Positions 48,045-63,506 are shown, counted from the first letter of the stretch. The stretch is DNA of 64,000 nucleotides from Saposhnikovia divaricata (GCA_036435485.1 CM071597.1:173024147-173088146); one strand, 5' to 3'. Notes: a model not told the origin generated them from the letters alone. Numbers and translations: made by a program.

Positions 48045-51000
48045 TGTGACGCCCCCAGATCCGGGGTCGGAGATATAGGCGCTCCCGGTCCATTTTCCAT
48101 TAATAACATACCTGTTCTTTCACATAATATATATAAAACAGCCATCGACCCCACAATAAACTCACACTGCACACACACACACAGGTTAGAGCCTCAGAAA
48201 CGTCACAACATTGATTAAGCAGAAATAAAAGTATCAGAGTTATTACAGACCGAATTAAATAGTATTTATGCTACCAGCAACACTTCGATATGAAGCGAAG
48301 TTGGCGGCTTGAAAGTTTGTTACGGTACACTGCCTTGCACAGGTCATATTGATAAATAAAACAAACTAACAAAAGCTGCCAACCAATCTGGCTAATGGGC
48401 CTACCGGTGGAATCTCAACTGCTGGCTCGGGTCTAGTCACATGCTTTCGAGCAGTCTGTCTGGGTCTTGCCATTTCGCTTAGCTGTTGTGTTTGTAAAAT
48501 TTGAAAATAAGCAAGAGTGAGCAACTATAGATCAGCAAGAAATATATGTATAAGGTAAGCAATATAACATTTCATATGATTGGCAGTTATTAAACTTGTT
48601 TGTATCAATCAGATATAAAATCACTTGTCATTGTTGATAAATTCCGAAGGTGCAACAATATGTGCCCTTGTTTTCAAAATAAACTTGCAGTTCTAGATAC
48701 TGCATAGAGTCAACATCTTGCTCATCAAAATAGAACACTATCAGCAACTTGGCACAAAAGCCAAAGAAGCAGTGTCAAAGCATTTTTCCAAAATGGAGGA
48801 ATGGGACTTAAAGAAAACACAAAACCTGACAAGGATTGACGATGATCAGTCGCCACATCCAAGTCCAATAATCCGCGGGTCTTCTCTACCGGTAGAAGGA
48901 TAGAAACTACATCCGTAACTATCCCCGGGTGAAAACTACATCCGTAGTCACCCTCGATGAAAACTACATCCGTAATCATCCTTCGGCAACACCTGGGCCG
49001 GAATAATAATTGATGGACCGCCTGGCTCACGGCCGCTTACACATCCCGGGAATCGTTCGTCAACGGTTCCCACACCTGCCAGAGTCCCTTTTTCTTTTTC
49101 TTTTGAAAAACTTGATTTTGATTGAAAACAGAGTAGTTGAGGTCCGACATCAGTCGACCGATGATTCTTGAAATCATACAAGAAACAAAACCTGACCGGG
49201 GGTTTTCGAAAATGTTTTGAGTTCGAAAGAGTTCGAGTTTGAAAGTATTAAATGTATCTTGGATTGACTTCATCTTTAAAACAATGAACAATAATTAATA
49301 AATAATATTTTAAGATTTAATATTAATAATTAATAAATAATTATTCGATAAAATAACTTTTAATCCAAGATAGGGTTTCGAGTATTTACGAAGATATAAC
49401 AATAATTACTTGAGTATATGATATTCCCCGAATGACCCTTCGGGTTTTTGCAAACTAGTTACGATATAATAATATACCGCTCCCCGGTCAATGGTATATA
49501 CGGACCGCTACGACCTCTATTGCTAGAGTCGTTGTCCGAAGAAAACATTTCCATCTAAGTTCAAGGGGTACAAACACATATGTACTTATACAATCTCAAT
49601 TGCATCAATACTTCGATAAACATAACATTTGATATAATTGAAAACTACAAACACAATAGTGAAAGTCCTTGTATATGCATAAGTTTTGAAAAGTAAACTT
49701 GCCTTGGTTTGGTTGGGGTGGTCGAGCGTGCGGAGTGGAACGATCTATACATAAGCAATAACCGCTCGTTAGTACCTTAACAATATCTCTTTAATTACGG
49801 GGTTTTAGGGGGTATGAAATTAACTTAGTGACTTCGTCTTATGACACTCTAGCCCCGCTATAGGTTCATGTCATCACTCGATTACGCTCGTCACTTATTC
49901 GACTTAATTTAGTTACCACATTCGAATCATAACCATTACCCCTAGAATTATACTCCACTTAACGACTTTTTCCCTTGCGCGAATTTTACTCTAGCATTTT
50001 TATAAAATTCAAACTTTCATATTTTAATCCAATTCTTTTTGGGTAGCCTTCACAACTGTATTTTCTAGTTTCTCAATTTTTTCCATGATCCCACATATAT
50101 TTTTAGGGGTTTAAACAAGGTTCACAAGGGGGTCACTTAGTGCAGTCCGGAATCCAGAAACACAATTTACTTCTCCGGCCATAACTTAAAATCTATACAT
50201 CACCTAGTCATGAACCTTATATTTCCAGAAATTACATTCAAATATCTTTCCAACAATATATGGTAGGACCTCAAGGGATAATATTTGGGGGTTCAAAACC
50301 ATGTTACAAGACAGGTCAATGTTTCTGGAAAAACTCAGCAAGCATGTTTCACTTAGATCAATCAATAATCTTAATTCCACAACACAACCAACACCTAATT
50401 CACTTAGTTCATGCCTCATAACATTCATGGAGATAAATATACTATCCACAATCATAAAAATCACAATCACAACATCAAAACTCAAGATCCATGTCATCCA
50501 TTACTTATACAACCAAGATTAACATCATAACACATGGATCTATCACCAAACATCATAAACACCACGTGGCCAAAAGGGTTTATGATTTTTATACCTTCTT
50601 GAGCACCTAGGAGCCTTGGGTAAGCCTTACAAAACTCAATAACACCTTCAATGATCTCCTACAACCCTTATAATCCAAGATCTAAAAGAAAAACTAAACA
50701 TGGTTACTATTCACAATATCTTTAACAATTTATAACTTGAAATTGAATGGATGAAAGGGCTTGAAACTCTTAATATACCTTGCTTAGATGATGGAGAGGG
50801 CCTAGTAATTATGTCTTGATTTGTGAGTGATGAGAAATGGAGGAGGAAGAAATTTTTTTCTTCTCCTTTAGTCTTGGCCGAGAGCTTCTTCCAAGGGGGG
50901 GGAGAGCTTTTGGTTTTTGATTTTTTTATTGTTTGTTTGAAATAATTGATAAAGTGATGGTTGGGTGATACATAATGTTGTATGTATAAGCAAGGTACTA

Positions 51001-51488
51001 GCATGGTATGGCCTCTTGTACTTCTTGTCTCCTCCTTGGAAAAAGCAATGTAACTAGTTAATATTCCCCTTCCATTTGGTTTAACTAGGTTGCTTCCTCC
51101 TAACTACTTGGTTGCATGGGACTTGCATGCAATACTACTCCTTGTATCATTATTCTTCCACCAATGCTTGACATTTAATCTTTAATTCGTATCGTATCTT
51201 AATTAATCTCTCGTAATAATATTTTGTCGCGTAGAGATTTCCCCTATAATTCCTTAATAAATCTTTTAATACTCTAATCATTCTCAAATCCCAAGTTTTA
51301 TAAATCTTACTAACGATAAGACTCTTGCCTTCACAATCTTCCTTTTATCTTACATAGTGAATGGAACAACATAGTTTCTCAGACAATCAATTCCATTAAA
51401 CAACAGGGATGACTAGAAAGGTTCCAAATTTACAATGTCACATGATATTAAATAAAAGAAAATATTACCAAAAATTAGGGTTCTTACA
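48045..51488 (-). repeat. 5' LTR of the chromovirus (3444 bp)
   Basis: Same ends as the 3' LTR; differences are few and scattered. Triple 28-bp repeat at about 48900-48981. Confidence 0.95.
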
Positions 51489-51493
51489 GACAT

Positions 51494-51982
51494 CTCATTG
51501 ATGAGTTTAGTAAACCTATCAAAGGTGTCAGTAAGTGACTCACCAGACTTGGATTCAAAGTACTCATACTGTTGTATGAGAAGTGTCCTCATATTCTTCC
51601 TGACAGGTTTCGTTCCTTCACAGTGAACCTTTAGATTGTCCCATATCTCCTTAGCAGTTTTACACGTGAGAACATAGTTATTGAGAACAGAATCAAGACT
51701 GTTGAATAGTATGTTTCTCACTTTAGCATCCTTACGAACGTTCTCCTTTTCCTTATCTGTCTATTCATATTTAGGCTTCTCTGCTGTATGTTCTGGAACA
51801 ACTTTTCCTTCGACCGTTGCTTGAGGAACAAGCCTTGTTGAAACAAAAGGCCCATCTCTGATTCTGTCAAGATAATCAAGATCTGTTGCTTCTAAGTGAT
51901 GCAACATCTTCACTTCCCATAGAGTATATTCGTTTCTCTTGAGCATAGGGATCTTAGTATTACCATCCTTGTAACCAGACAT
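51494..51982 (-). pseudogene. gag: gag of copy 2, N-terminal part
   Basis: ATG at 51982 (MSGYKDGNTKIPMLKRNEY), 36 bases after the primer site. It has the N-terminal block of Copia gag (YTLWEVKMLHHLEA) and the UBN2 core (AKEIWDNLKVHCEGT, LIQQYEYF), with a TAG at 51761-51763. It ends at the chromovirus insertion (GACAT at 51489) and continues at 38188. Confidence 0.9.
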
Positions 51983-52017
51983 GATTGCAGATCTTTATCA
52001 TTATTCGAAATCAACCT

Positions 52018-52029
52018 GCTCTGATACCA
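52018..52029 (-). other. Primer-binding site of Copia copy 2
   Basis: TGGTATCAGAGC on the minus strand, two bases from the LTR end at 52032. Confidence 0.93.
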
Positions 52030-52031
52030 AT

Positions 52032-52658
52032 TGTTAACTCGAATAACTTGTAGAAGGGAGGGTTGAATACAAGTTATATAATCGTGTCTGATTTTTGCTT
52101 GATTATATGAACAAGAATAAACGAATGAATCAAACTTTGTTTGTATTAAAATAATCAAATACAAAGTCTACCAAAGGTGTACAATACCTTTAGTAGCTGC
52201 TTACAATATAAATCTCTCTCTCTGTTTGTTTCGAACTCTCGAATACAAATCTTACGAACTTACTTGCTCACACACTCTTTTTTTTACAATGATATATAGA
52301 GAGTATTTATATTGTTACCTATCAACTAATAACAGAATTATAATCTATCCATGACAATGTTCTGCCGTACGGTTGATAGTTTCCATCAATAGAGAATTCA
52401 TTTCCTTCACGATATCTTCTTGCTTGTTTTCCAAAACAAAGATCCTATTTTATAGCACTTGCCAGTTTCTATAGCATCCATAATGACATCATCAGTAACA
52501 CGACTGACATCATCAGTAACACGATTGATATCAGGATTTCCCATTGCATCAGGATCTGATTATCCCATCAGTATTTGATCAGGATCTGACTTACTGTATC
52601 AGGATCTGCTCCTCTGTTCCTGACATGTAGTTCCCGATACACTATTCCTGACATGTAG
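52032..52658 (-). repeat. 5' LTR of Copia copy 2, first part
   Basis: Matches 11399 onward. TATAAATA (minus) at 52304-52311. Interrupted at 52659 by a solo LTR after TGTAG (52654-52658). Confidence 0.93.
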
Positions 52659-55600
52659 TGTAAGAACCCTAATTTTTGGTAATATTTTCTTTTATTTAAT
52701 ATCATGTGACATTGTCAAATTGGAACCTTTCTAGTCATCCCTGTTGTTTAATGGAATTGATTGTCTGAGAAACAATGTTGTTAAATTCACTATGTAAGAT
52801 AAAAGGAAGATTGTTGAGGGCAAGAGTCTTATTGTTAGTAAGAATTATAAAACTTGGGATTTGAGAATGATTAGAGTATTAAAAGATTTATTAAGGATTA
52901 TGACGAGGAATTATGGATATTCGAGGAATTTACACAATTAAGTACTTGAGGAATTACTAGAGAAATCTCTACGCGAAAAAATATTATTAAGAGAGATTAA
53001 TTAAGATACGATACGAATTAAAGATTAAGTGACAAGCATTGGTGGAAGAATAATGATACAAGGAGTAGTATTGCATGCAAGTCCCATGCAACTAAGTGGT
53101 TAGGAAAAGCAAACTAGTAGTACCAAATGGCAAGAGGAATAGTAACTAGTTGGCCTTTTTTTTTCCAAGGAGACAAGAGTACAAGGTGGCCATACCTAGA
53201 CTTGTACCATGTATCACATATACACACACTAATACATATCACCCAACCACTTTACAATTATTTCAACCAACACAAAATCAAAACACAAAACACTCCCCCC
53301 CCCCCCCCCCCTTGAACAAAAGCTCTCGGCCAAAGCTTCAACCAAGGAAGAAAAATTTTCTTTCTTCCACTTCTCCTCATTCATAATTCAAGGCATAATT
53401 CCTAGGCACTCTACATCATCTAAGAAAGGTATAGTAAGAATTCCAAGCCCTTTCATCCATTAATTTTCAAGATATTAATTGTTAAAGTTATTGTGAATAG
53501 TAACAATGTTAAGTTTTCTTATAGATCTTGGATTATAAGGATAGTAGGAGCTTATTCAAGGTGTTCTTGAGATTTGTAAGGCTTATCCAAGGCTCCTAGA
53601 TACTCAAGAAGGTATAAAAACCCTAACCCCTCTTGGCCATGTAGTGTTTATGATGTTCAATGATAGATCCATGTATATTTGTGTTAATCTTGGATGTTTA
53701 AGTGATAGATGATATAGATCTTGAGTTTTAGTGTTGTGGTTGTGATTTTGATGCTTGTGGATAGTATATGTATCACCATGAATGTTATAAAGTATGAACT
53801 TAGTGACTTAGATGTTGGTTGTGTTGTGGAAGTAAGAATCTCGGTTGATTTAAGTGAAACAAGCATGCTGAGTTTTTCCAGGAACTTGACCTGTCTGGTA
53901 AGATGGTTTTGAACCCCCAAATCTTGTCCCCTGAGGTCCTACCATATATTGTTGGAAAGGTATTCGAATGTAGTTTCTGGAAATATAAGGTTCATGACTA
54001 TGTGATGTATAGATTTTAAGTTATGGCCGGAGAAGTAAAATGTGTTTCTGGATTCCGGACTGCACTAAATGGTCCCCTTGTGAACCTTGTTTAAACCCCT
54101 AAAAATTTATGTGGGATCATGGAAAAATTAGAGAAGCTAGAAAATGCAGTGTTGAAGGCTACCCAAAAAGAATTGGATTAAAATATGAATTTTTCAATTT
54201 TATAAAAATGCTAGAGTAAAATTCGCGCAAGGGAAAAAGTCGTAAGTGGAGTGTAGTTTTAGGGGTAATGAATATGGTTCGGATACGGTAACCAAATTAA
54301 GTCGAATAAGTGGCGAGCATAATCGAGTGGTGACATGAACCTATAGTGGGGTTAGAGTGTCATAAGACGAAGTCATTAAGTTAACTTTGTACCCTCTAAA
54401 ACCCCGTAATTAAAGAGATATTGTTAAGGTACTAACGAACTGTTATTGCTTATGTATAGATCGTTCCACTCCGCCCGCTCGACCACCCCAACCATACCAA
54501 GGCAAGTTTACTTTTCAAAACTTACATATACAAGGACTTTTACTGTTGTGTTTGTAGTTTTCAATCATATCAAATATTATGTTTATCGAAGTATTGATGA
54601 AATTGAGATGTATAAGTACATATATGTTGTACCCCTTGAACTTAGATTGAAATGTTTTCCTCGGACAACGACTCTAGCAATAGAGGTCGTAGTGGTCCGT
54701 ATATACTATTGACCGGGGAGCGGTATATTATTATATCGTAATTAAATTGCGAAAACCCGAAGGGTCATTCGGGGAGTATCGTATACTCAAGTAATTATTT
54801 TTATACCATCGTAAATACTCGAAACCCTATCTTGGATTAAAAGTTTATTTTAATAAATAATTATTTTATTAATTATTAATATTAAATCTTAAAATATCAT
54901 TTATTAATTATTGCTCATTATTTTAAAGACAAAGTTAATCCAAGATACCTTTAATACTTTCAAACTCGAACTATTTCGAACTCAAAACATTTTCGAAAAC
55001 CCCCGGTCAGGTTCTGCTTCTTGTATGATTTCAAGAATCATAGGTCGACTAATGTCGGACCTCAATTACTCAGTTTTCAATCAAAATCAAGTTTTAAAAA
55101 GAAAAAAAAGGGGACTCTTGCAGGTGTGGGGACCGTTGACGAACGATTCCCGGGATGTGTAAGCGGCCGTGAACCAGGCGGTCCATCAATTATTATTCCG
55201 GCCCAGGTGTTGCCGAAGGATGATTACGGATGTAGTTTTCATCGAGGGTGATTACGGATGTAGTTTTCACCCAGGGGTAGTTACGGATGTAGTTTCTATC
55301 CTTCTACCGGTAGAGAAGACCCGCGGATTATTGGACTTGGATGTGGCGACTGATCATCGTCAATCCCTGTCAGGTTTTATATTTTCTTTAAGTCCCATTC
55401 CTCCATTTTGGAAAAATGCTTTGACACTGCTTCTCAGGCTTTTGTGCCAAGTTGCTGATAGTGTTCTATTTTGATGAGAAAGATGTTGACTCTGTGCAGT
55501 ATCTAGAACTGCAAGTTTATTTTGAAAACAAGGGCACGTATTGTTGCACCTTCGGAATTTATCAACAAAGATAAGTGATTTTATATCTGATGGATACAAA

Positions 55601-56152
55601 CGAGTTTAATAACTGCTAATCATATGAAATGTTATATTGCTTACCTTATACATATATTTCTTGCTGAGCTATAGTTGCTCACTCTTGCTTGTTTTCAAAT
55701 TTACAAACACAACAGCTAAGCGAAATGGCAAGACCCAGACAGACTACCCAAAAGCAGGTGACTAGACCCGAGGCAGCAGTTGAGATTCCACCGGTAGGCC
55801 CCATTAGCCGAATTGGTTGGCAACTTTTGTTAGTTCATTTTATTTATAAGTATGACCTGTGCAAGGCAGTGTGCCGTAACAAACTTTCAAGCCGCCAACT
55901 TCGCTTCATATCGAAGTGTTGCTGGTAGCATAAATACTATTTAATTCGGTCTGTAATAACTCTGAAACTTTTATTTCCGCTTAATCAATTGTGTGACGTT
56001 TCTGAGACTCTAACCTCTGTGTGTGTGCGGTGTGAGTTTATTGTGGGGTCGATGGCTGTTTTATATATATTATGTGCAAGAACAGGTATGTTATTAATGG
56101 AAAATGGACCGTGAGCGCCTAGATCTCTGACCCCGGATCTGGGGGCGTCACA
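52659..56152 (+). mobile_element. Solo Gypsy LTR (3494 bp), opposite orientation
   Basis: TGTAAGAACCC...GGGGGCGTCACA on the + strand, flanked by TGTAG at 52654-52658 and 56153-56157. Related to the chromovirus LTRs but more diverged. Has a C run of about 17 at 53295-53311 and the triple repeat at about 55220-55303. No internal region, so it is an LTR-LTR recombination product. Confidence 0.94.
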
Positions 56153-56310
56153 TGTAGTCTCTGTCGCACTGTTCCTGACTAAATTCTACAGATTACTGTT
56201 TAACACATATATCCTATACAAAGTGCTAAATCTTTTATAAGATCAGGATATACAAGAAGTATTAGCAAAATTCTATTCTTAACATCACAACTTATGAATT
56301 ATTCCTAACA
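56153..56310 (-). repeat. 5' LTR of Copia copy 2, remaining part
   Basis: After the TGTAG duplicate it continues the LTR to its terminus TTCCTAACA at 56310. The second CACGT follows at 56311-56315. Confidence 0.93.
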
Positions 56311-56460
56311 CACGTCAACAGTGGGTCCCACTAACATGCCATGTCATTATGGGGCCTATGTGCCATGTCAACATTGGTCCCACGTGCCACATCAGCAGTG
56401 GGTCCCACGTGCCACGTCAGCAGTAGGTCTCACGTGCCACGTTAACAGTGGGACCCACAA
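56311..56460. repeat. Right half of the split minisatellite
   Basis: Repeats of the type GTGCCACGTCAGCAGTGGGT CCCAC, about 25-27 bp per unit, roughly five copies, continuing the array at 11320-11398. Sirevirus copy 2 sits inside it. Confidence 0.85.
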
Positions 56461-56680
56461 CTATGTAATGCAACACTTTAATTAGCTTTTTAAAACACTA
56501 GTATCTTATCAAAGGCAACACTATTTATTTATGCAACACTACCTTGTTCTTGAAATGCAACACTAAAATATCAAATGCAACGCTGTATTTACTTATGCAA
56601 ACTACCATGTTATAGAAATGCAACACTAAAAATATCAAATGCAAAGCTGCAATTAAAATTTCTGCAATATATAGTTTCAT
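56461..56680. repeat. GCAACACT-rich stretch
   Basis: ATGCAACACT and close variants occur about six times in 220 bp. The same word fills 60170-60620 and occurs at 11220-11285. Such dense short motifs are typical of subterminal regions of CACTA-type transposons. Confidence 0.6.
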
Positions 56681-58759
56681 ACATAAAGAAATTCATCCAA
56701 AATATTCAACATACATTCAAACCATCTCTTCTTCGAAGAAAATTTTCAAAATTTATATATGGTAATATTCATATTCAGATAATTTCAAAATTTGTTACAT
56801 TTTATACATACAATTCACTCTCACTATGTTCTTAAATTGGGACACGAGAAATATTTGAGCAAGAATAGTTCGAGTTAACAAAAAAGAAACCCCAGATTTC
56901 ATCTACGATAAGTAATTCATCATCGTATTTTGTACAGGTCTTATTATACAATACTCCATGGTTTTTGTTATGTAAATGACCAAGAATTTATGTTTTTTAT
57001 AATTAAATTACAAGTACAAAATTATGGGAGTATGATTTTTTTCATCTGCTACAACACTCAAGGAAATAGATTAGTTAATTTGTTTTGGATATTTTATTTT
57101 TAGTATTACAGGTTCAGGCTTTTTTTATGCATTTTATTTTTGGTATTTTACTTTTGGGGGCTTCAATTTAGCAGTTTGTTTTAGTACCCTGCTTTTTTTT
57201 GCTATTTTAGATTTATGTATCAAATCTTCCATCGAAAAACAAAAGCTGCCTATAGAACTACCTCCCCTAGATTTGACCACAATCATAGAGCAAAAAAATG
57301 TGGAATTTTTTTTAGATTTTATGATAGATGAATTAACAGCTAATGAGAATTTTGTGGGCATGAGTATGAGTACAATTGTTAGAATTTTTAAATATCGTTA
57401 TATATTCGATACTAGTGCCTTGAATAAGTTTGAGAAAGAAAAGAATCTCAATGAAGTTTTTTCATACTTCCAATAGTAACACATTAGAATAAAATATAAG
57501 CAATATTTTTCTTTGATGATCTTTAGTTTGGTGGCTATCAAGATCATTGGGGTTAATTCAATTACTTAATCCATCCTAACAGAAATAAATTCAAGATTGA
57601 GCGATTTTAAGATTATCTAAATTCGCATAGCTTAGAACATCAAAGCTTAGAAGTATAAGAAGGATAAGAGGAACTTAAAAAATACCGGGATAACAAAAAG
57701 TGAGTTGAGATTGAAAAGAAATAACCTTGTTAAAGCCGTTAATTTTCTTGCTTCCACACATCACTAATGAAAATAGACATATAATGTCTAAGCGTGTATT
57801 GAAAATTACTCAGGAGATATGTGAAATGTTTCAATCGGCAAGATTAGTAAAGTTGGTAATTAGTCGTTTTATGTTTGATGAGAGTGCCAGATACGTGCAA
57901 GATGAATGATCTTGATGGAGATAATATGTATGGGGATTATACAAACAAGATATTTTAGATCTGAAACTATCATTAATAACATTTAGCATTCAACTTGTAT
58001 AAAAAAATTAATATTCTACAGATGAATAATGTGGGTACAACATCATCAATAACGCATATTTAGCGCATGATTATGTGTTAAATAATAATTAATTATCTTG
58101 TTGAAATTGCCAAAATATAAAATTATTATCCACAAAGATATAATTATAATTTGTTGAGAATGAAATACACATTGTGATATACAGAGGGAGACTGAATGTA
58201 TTATCAACTTTTCTTTATTTTCTTGTTGTTTGTAAACTATTTGAATTTGTTTAATCTTTTGCTTGAGTATGTATGTTTGAACAATGAATAATGCAAAATT
58301 TGAACAACACACAAACCCACTTTAAATCTAATATTTTAATAGATTTGAAGGTTGCAACAAACTGTGAATACCAAATTGTATTCACGGCTTTATTTTTCTC
58401 AGAGAGATATTCTTGATATTGAATGAAAAACTTAACAACCAAAGAAGTGAGGCAGTGCACTTATAGAACATGTGCACAGTCCACTTATACAAAATTAGTA
58501 ACTGGCAAACTAGTAAGCTAAGTCTGTCTATACTATTTTGGTGAAATTTGGTGTCATGTGGTTTCTCCTTGTTTTGCATACTGACCAGATCCACTTCTTT
58601 AGGTGTATCTCCTTTAATTCCTCTCCAAACTTTTTTGTAGGCTTGCAAGGTGCACACTACAACAATTGGACCATTACAGGTGCCTTGGTTTATGTAAATT
58701 TTCTGTTAGAATCTTCAGTAATTTATCTTTTGAGTCATTCAAGAATTAGCTAATTACTT
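56681..58759. other. AT-rich DNA without a supported gene
   Basis: An open stretch on the + strand at 57183-57476 (about 97 codons, no ATG at its start; contains KLPIELPPLDL and FLDFMIDEL) is the best frame but matches nothing I recognise. A CACTACAACAA word lies at 58655. Confidence 0.5.
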
Positions 58760-59140
58760 GATTCGAGAACTGCTTTTGAATAACTAGACATCTCAGAGTT
58801 CTCGAACATGCCCTTTCGAGATATCGAATACACTTCTCGAATGAGTCTTTTACTCTCGAAATCCTTGAGATATCGAATTACTCTTCTGACTTGTGGACTC
58901 CTTGAGATATCGAATATGTCTTTTTACTGATGAAGCCTTTCAGATATCGAATATTGTCTTTGACATATCGAATCCTTGAGTTGTCAAATGAGACTTTAAC
59001 TTATTGACTTTTTGAGATATCGAACAGTGAATTTGACATATCGAATCCTTGATATGTCGAATGAGACTTAGACTTGTTGACTTCTTGAGATGTCGAACAG
59101 TGTATTTGACATATCGATCACTTGAGATATCAAATTCTTG
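58760..59140. repeat. Irregular repeat built on GATATCGAA
   Basis: GATATCGAA, CATATCGAA and one-base variants occur about twelve times, next to CTTGA or TTTGA. A longer unit of about 80 bp (TTGAGATATCGAACAGTG ... GAGACTT) appears two to three times from about 58970 on. Confidence 0.8.
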
Positions 59141-60160
59141 ACTTCTCTAATAGAACAAATTACTTCTCGAATTGTACTTTAGCAAATTTTTATTCATTTA
59201 ATGATCAATTTATAAAATAATTAAAAAATAGATTATAAATCGCGGATTAATAAGCTAGGTTGCACGTTGTTATGCCATATTTTTGGCATGATCTACTCCC
59301 AAAATTCTAATATTATTAATTATTAATTCAGATTAATAATTATTCCTTAATTACTAAGTTTTATCCTCTCTCTGAAATGAGGAAAAAATCAATCTCAATC
59401 AACGAATAACTGAAAATATCTCCAAACGATATTCTTCAAATCAGGAAGATATCACAACACCAAGATTTAATCAGATAAAATCAATAACTGCCCACATTAA
59501 CGAAGTTTATCCTTAAAGTCCTTAGGGATAGACACAATTTCACAGAACTGCGTAGGCTTGATCCAATCTAAATTGGTACGCAGGCGTATTGGAAAAGAGA
59601 TTCGATACACGAGACAAATCGAGACACCTATCAAGTCCAACCCCTCTTTCAAAAAAATATCTATCATTTAAATTTTTTTTAGAAAAAAATTTATTATTTA
59701 AAATTCGAGCGAGCAATATAATTTTATGCTTGTAAAATTATTGCGACTTGAAAATATCGTACAAGATATTTATTTGATGATTTATGGATATTTCACAATT
59801 CCGTACGAGCTACATACTTTGAAGAAAAAATTATATATACGAGATGCATAATTTTGAAGAAAATACTTACAAAAAAGGACACTATATTTGAAGAAAATAA
59901 ATATCATAACATTATTAAAAGAGCATATTTATTATTGTTTCTGGATTGTTTTTAAAATATTTTTATATGTTGTCGCGATAGTACATATATTTCAAAAATA
60001 TTTTCAAACTTGCAAACTGAAATTGTCAAGTAGGGTAGGCTGGACAAGCTATAAATTCCGTAATATACATGCTTGAGTAAAGTACAGCACCCTCTGAATT
60101 ACTGAAGGCTCATGACCAGATCTCTCAAGATCGTATAGGATGGAGGCATCCCTATGCATA
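59141..60160. other. AT-rich DNA without a supported gene
   Basis: No convincing frame or RNA gene; A/T runs at 59640-59720. Confidence 0.5.
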
Positions 60161-60620
60161 TACTACACCAAATATGGCCTATTACAACGCCAAAAAAGTG
60201 TATTATTATGCCCTAAAAGTGTTACATTAGATGTTTATGTAACGCTTTTGCCAAAACTCGACGTTGCATTTGCCGGCGTTGCCTATGCCCTCTATAGCAA
60301 CACTTTTCGAACTTATTGCAACACTTCTTGATGTATTACAATAAGAGTTTGTTGTAACAATTTTACATGTTTTAGCAACATTTTTAAGGTGTTACAACAG
60401 ACTAATGCAACACTTTTTTGCAACATTTATTGACTTAAAATTTTACAAAGTGAGTTTATTGCAACATGTTTCTGCAACATTTTGATGCTTTTTGCAATAC
60501 TTTAGGTTTCTTTGCAACAATTATCTGCAACATTTTGATACCTTTTGCAATACTTTTTGGTATTTTAGATTTTATTGGCAACACTTGTTGTCAACACTTA
60601 TTTGCAACACTTTTTATTCT
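60161..60620 (+). mobile_element. Putative CACTA-like transposon end with subterminal repeats
   Basis: TACTACACCAAATATGGCC stands at the left edge and resembles a CACTA terminus with one changed base. It is followed by some fifteen copies of GCAACACTT, GCAACATTT and similar on either strand within 450 bp. The right end was not found. Confidence 0.45.
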
Positions 60621-60908
60621 CCCAAATTGCAATGACATATTAGAAAATTTAATATACCATGCACAAAAGCATATACCAAACCAGAAAATATATGTCAATA
60701 AAGCCTAAACATAATCAGCTTTTATCACAATATCATCTTACATCCAGTACTTAATCTAAAGTCGAAAAACATATCGACTTACACCACAATTCTACTTTAA
60801 ACTTAGTCTTTCATGTCAAAACAACAACTTATAACTATTTTCCTAACAGATTGTCCAGACACTTCGTCTTCCCTTGGAAACATCAGGAACGCTAAGCTTT
60901 CAAATTCA

Positions 60909-63506
<2,598 letters not shown>

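Larger units (their letters stand above)
38189..51488 (-). mobile_element. Chromovirus (Tekay/Del-like Gypsy), nearly complete
   Basis: 13.3-kb minus-strand element in gag of copy 2, TSD GACAT. LTRs 38189-41626 (3438 bp) and 48045-51488 (3444 bp), primer site 48029-48040, purine tract 41627-41640. Inside, on the minus strand: an extra frame (47193-47813), gag-protease, RT, RNase H, integrase and chromodomain. RT-RNase H-integrase order marks Gypsy; the chromodomain and long LTRs fit Tekay/Del. Three lesions interrupt the gag-pol reading: a frameshift near 44590 and stops at 43793 and 42716. Near-identical LTRs suggest a recent insertion. Confidence 0.94.
11399..56310 (-). mobile_element. Sirevirus-like Copia retrotransposon, copy 2, split by three nested insertions
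   Basis: Minus-strand element bounded by LTRs of about 780 bp and flanked by CACGT at 11394-11398 and 56311-56315. Its own sequence is 11399-18749, 35665-38188, 51489-52658 and 56153-56310, about 12 kb in all; the rest came in later. Order on the minus strand: 5' LTR, primer site, gag, protease, integrase, RT, RNase H, env-like gene, purine tract, 3' LTR. Pol carries only nonsense changes in the parts read, whereas gag and the env-like gene each have one frameshift. Confidence 0.95.

Noticed and set aside
48900..48981. Regular repeats with spacers as a CRISPR-like array
   Set aside because: Only three imperfect units, part of an LTR in plant DNA; spacers are not unique.
53127..53386. Pro-rich frames in the solo LTR
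   Set aside because: They are produced by the C run at 53295-53311 and are absent from the related LTRs.
57183..57476. Open frame of about 97 codons as a host gene
   Set aside because: No ATG at its start, no recognised domain, AT-biased and no splice context.
58655..58666. CACTACAACAA as another CACTA terminus
   Set aside because: A short match without subterminal repeats or a partner end; not enough to call.
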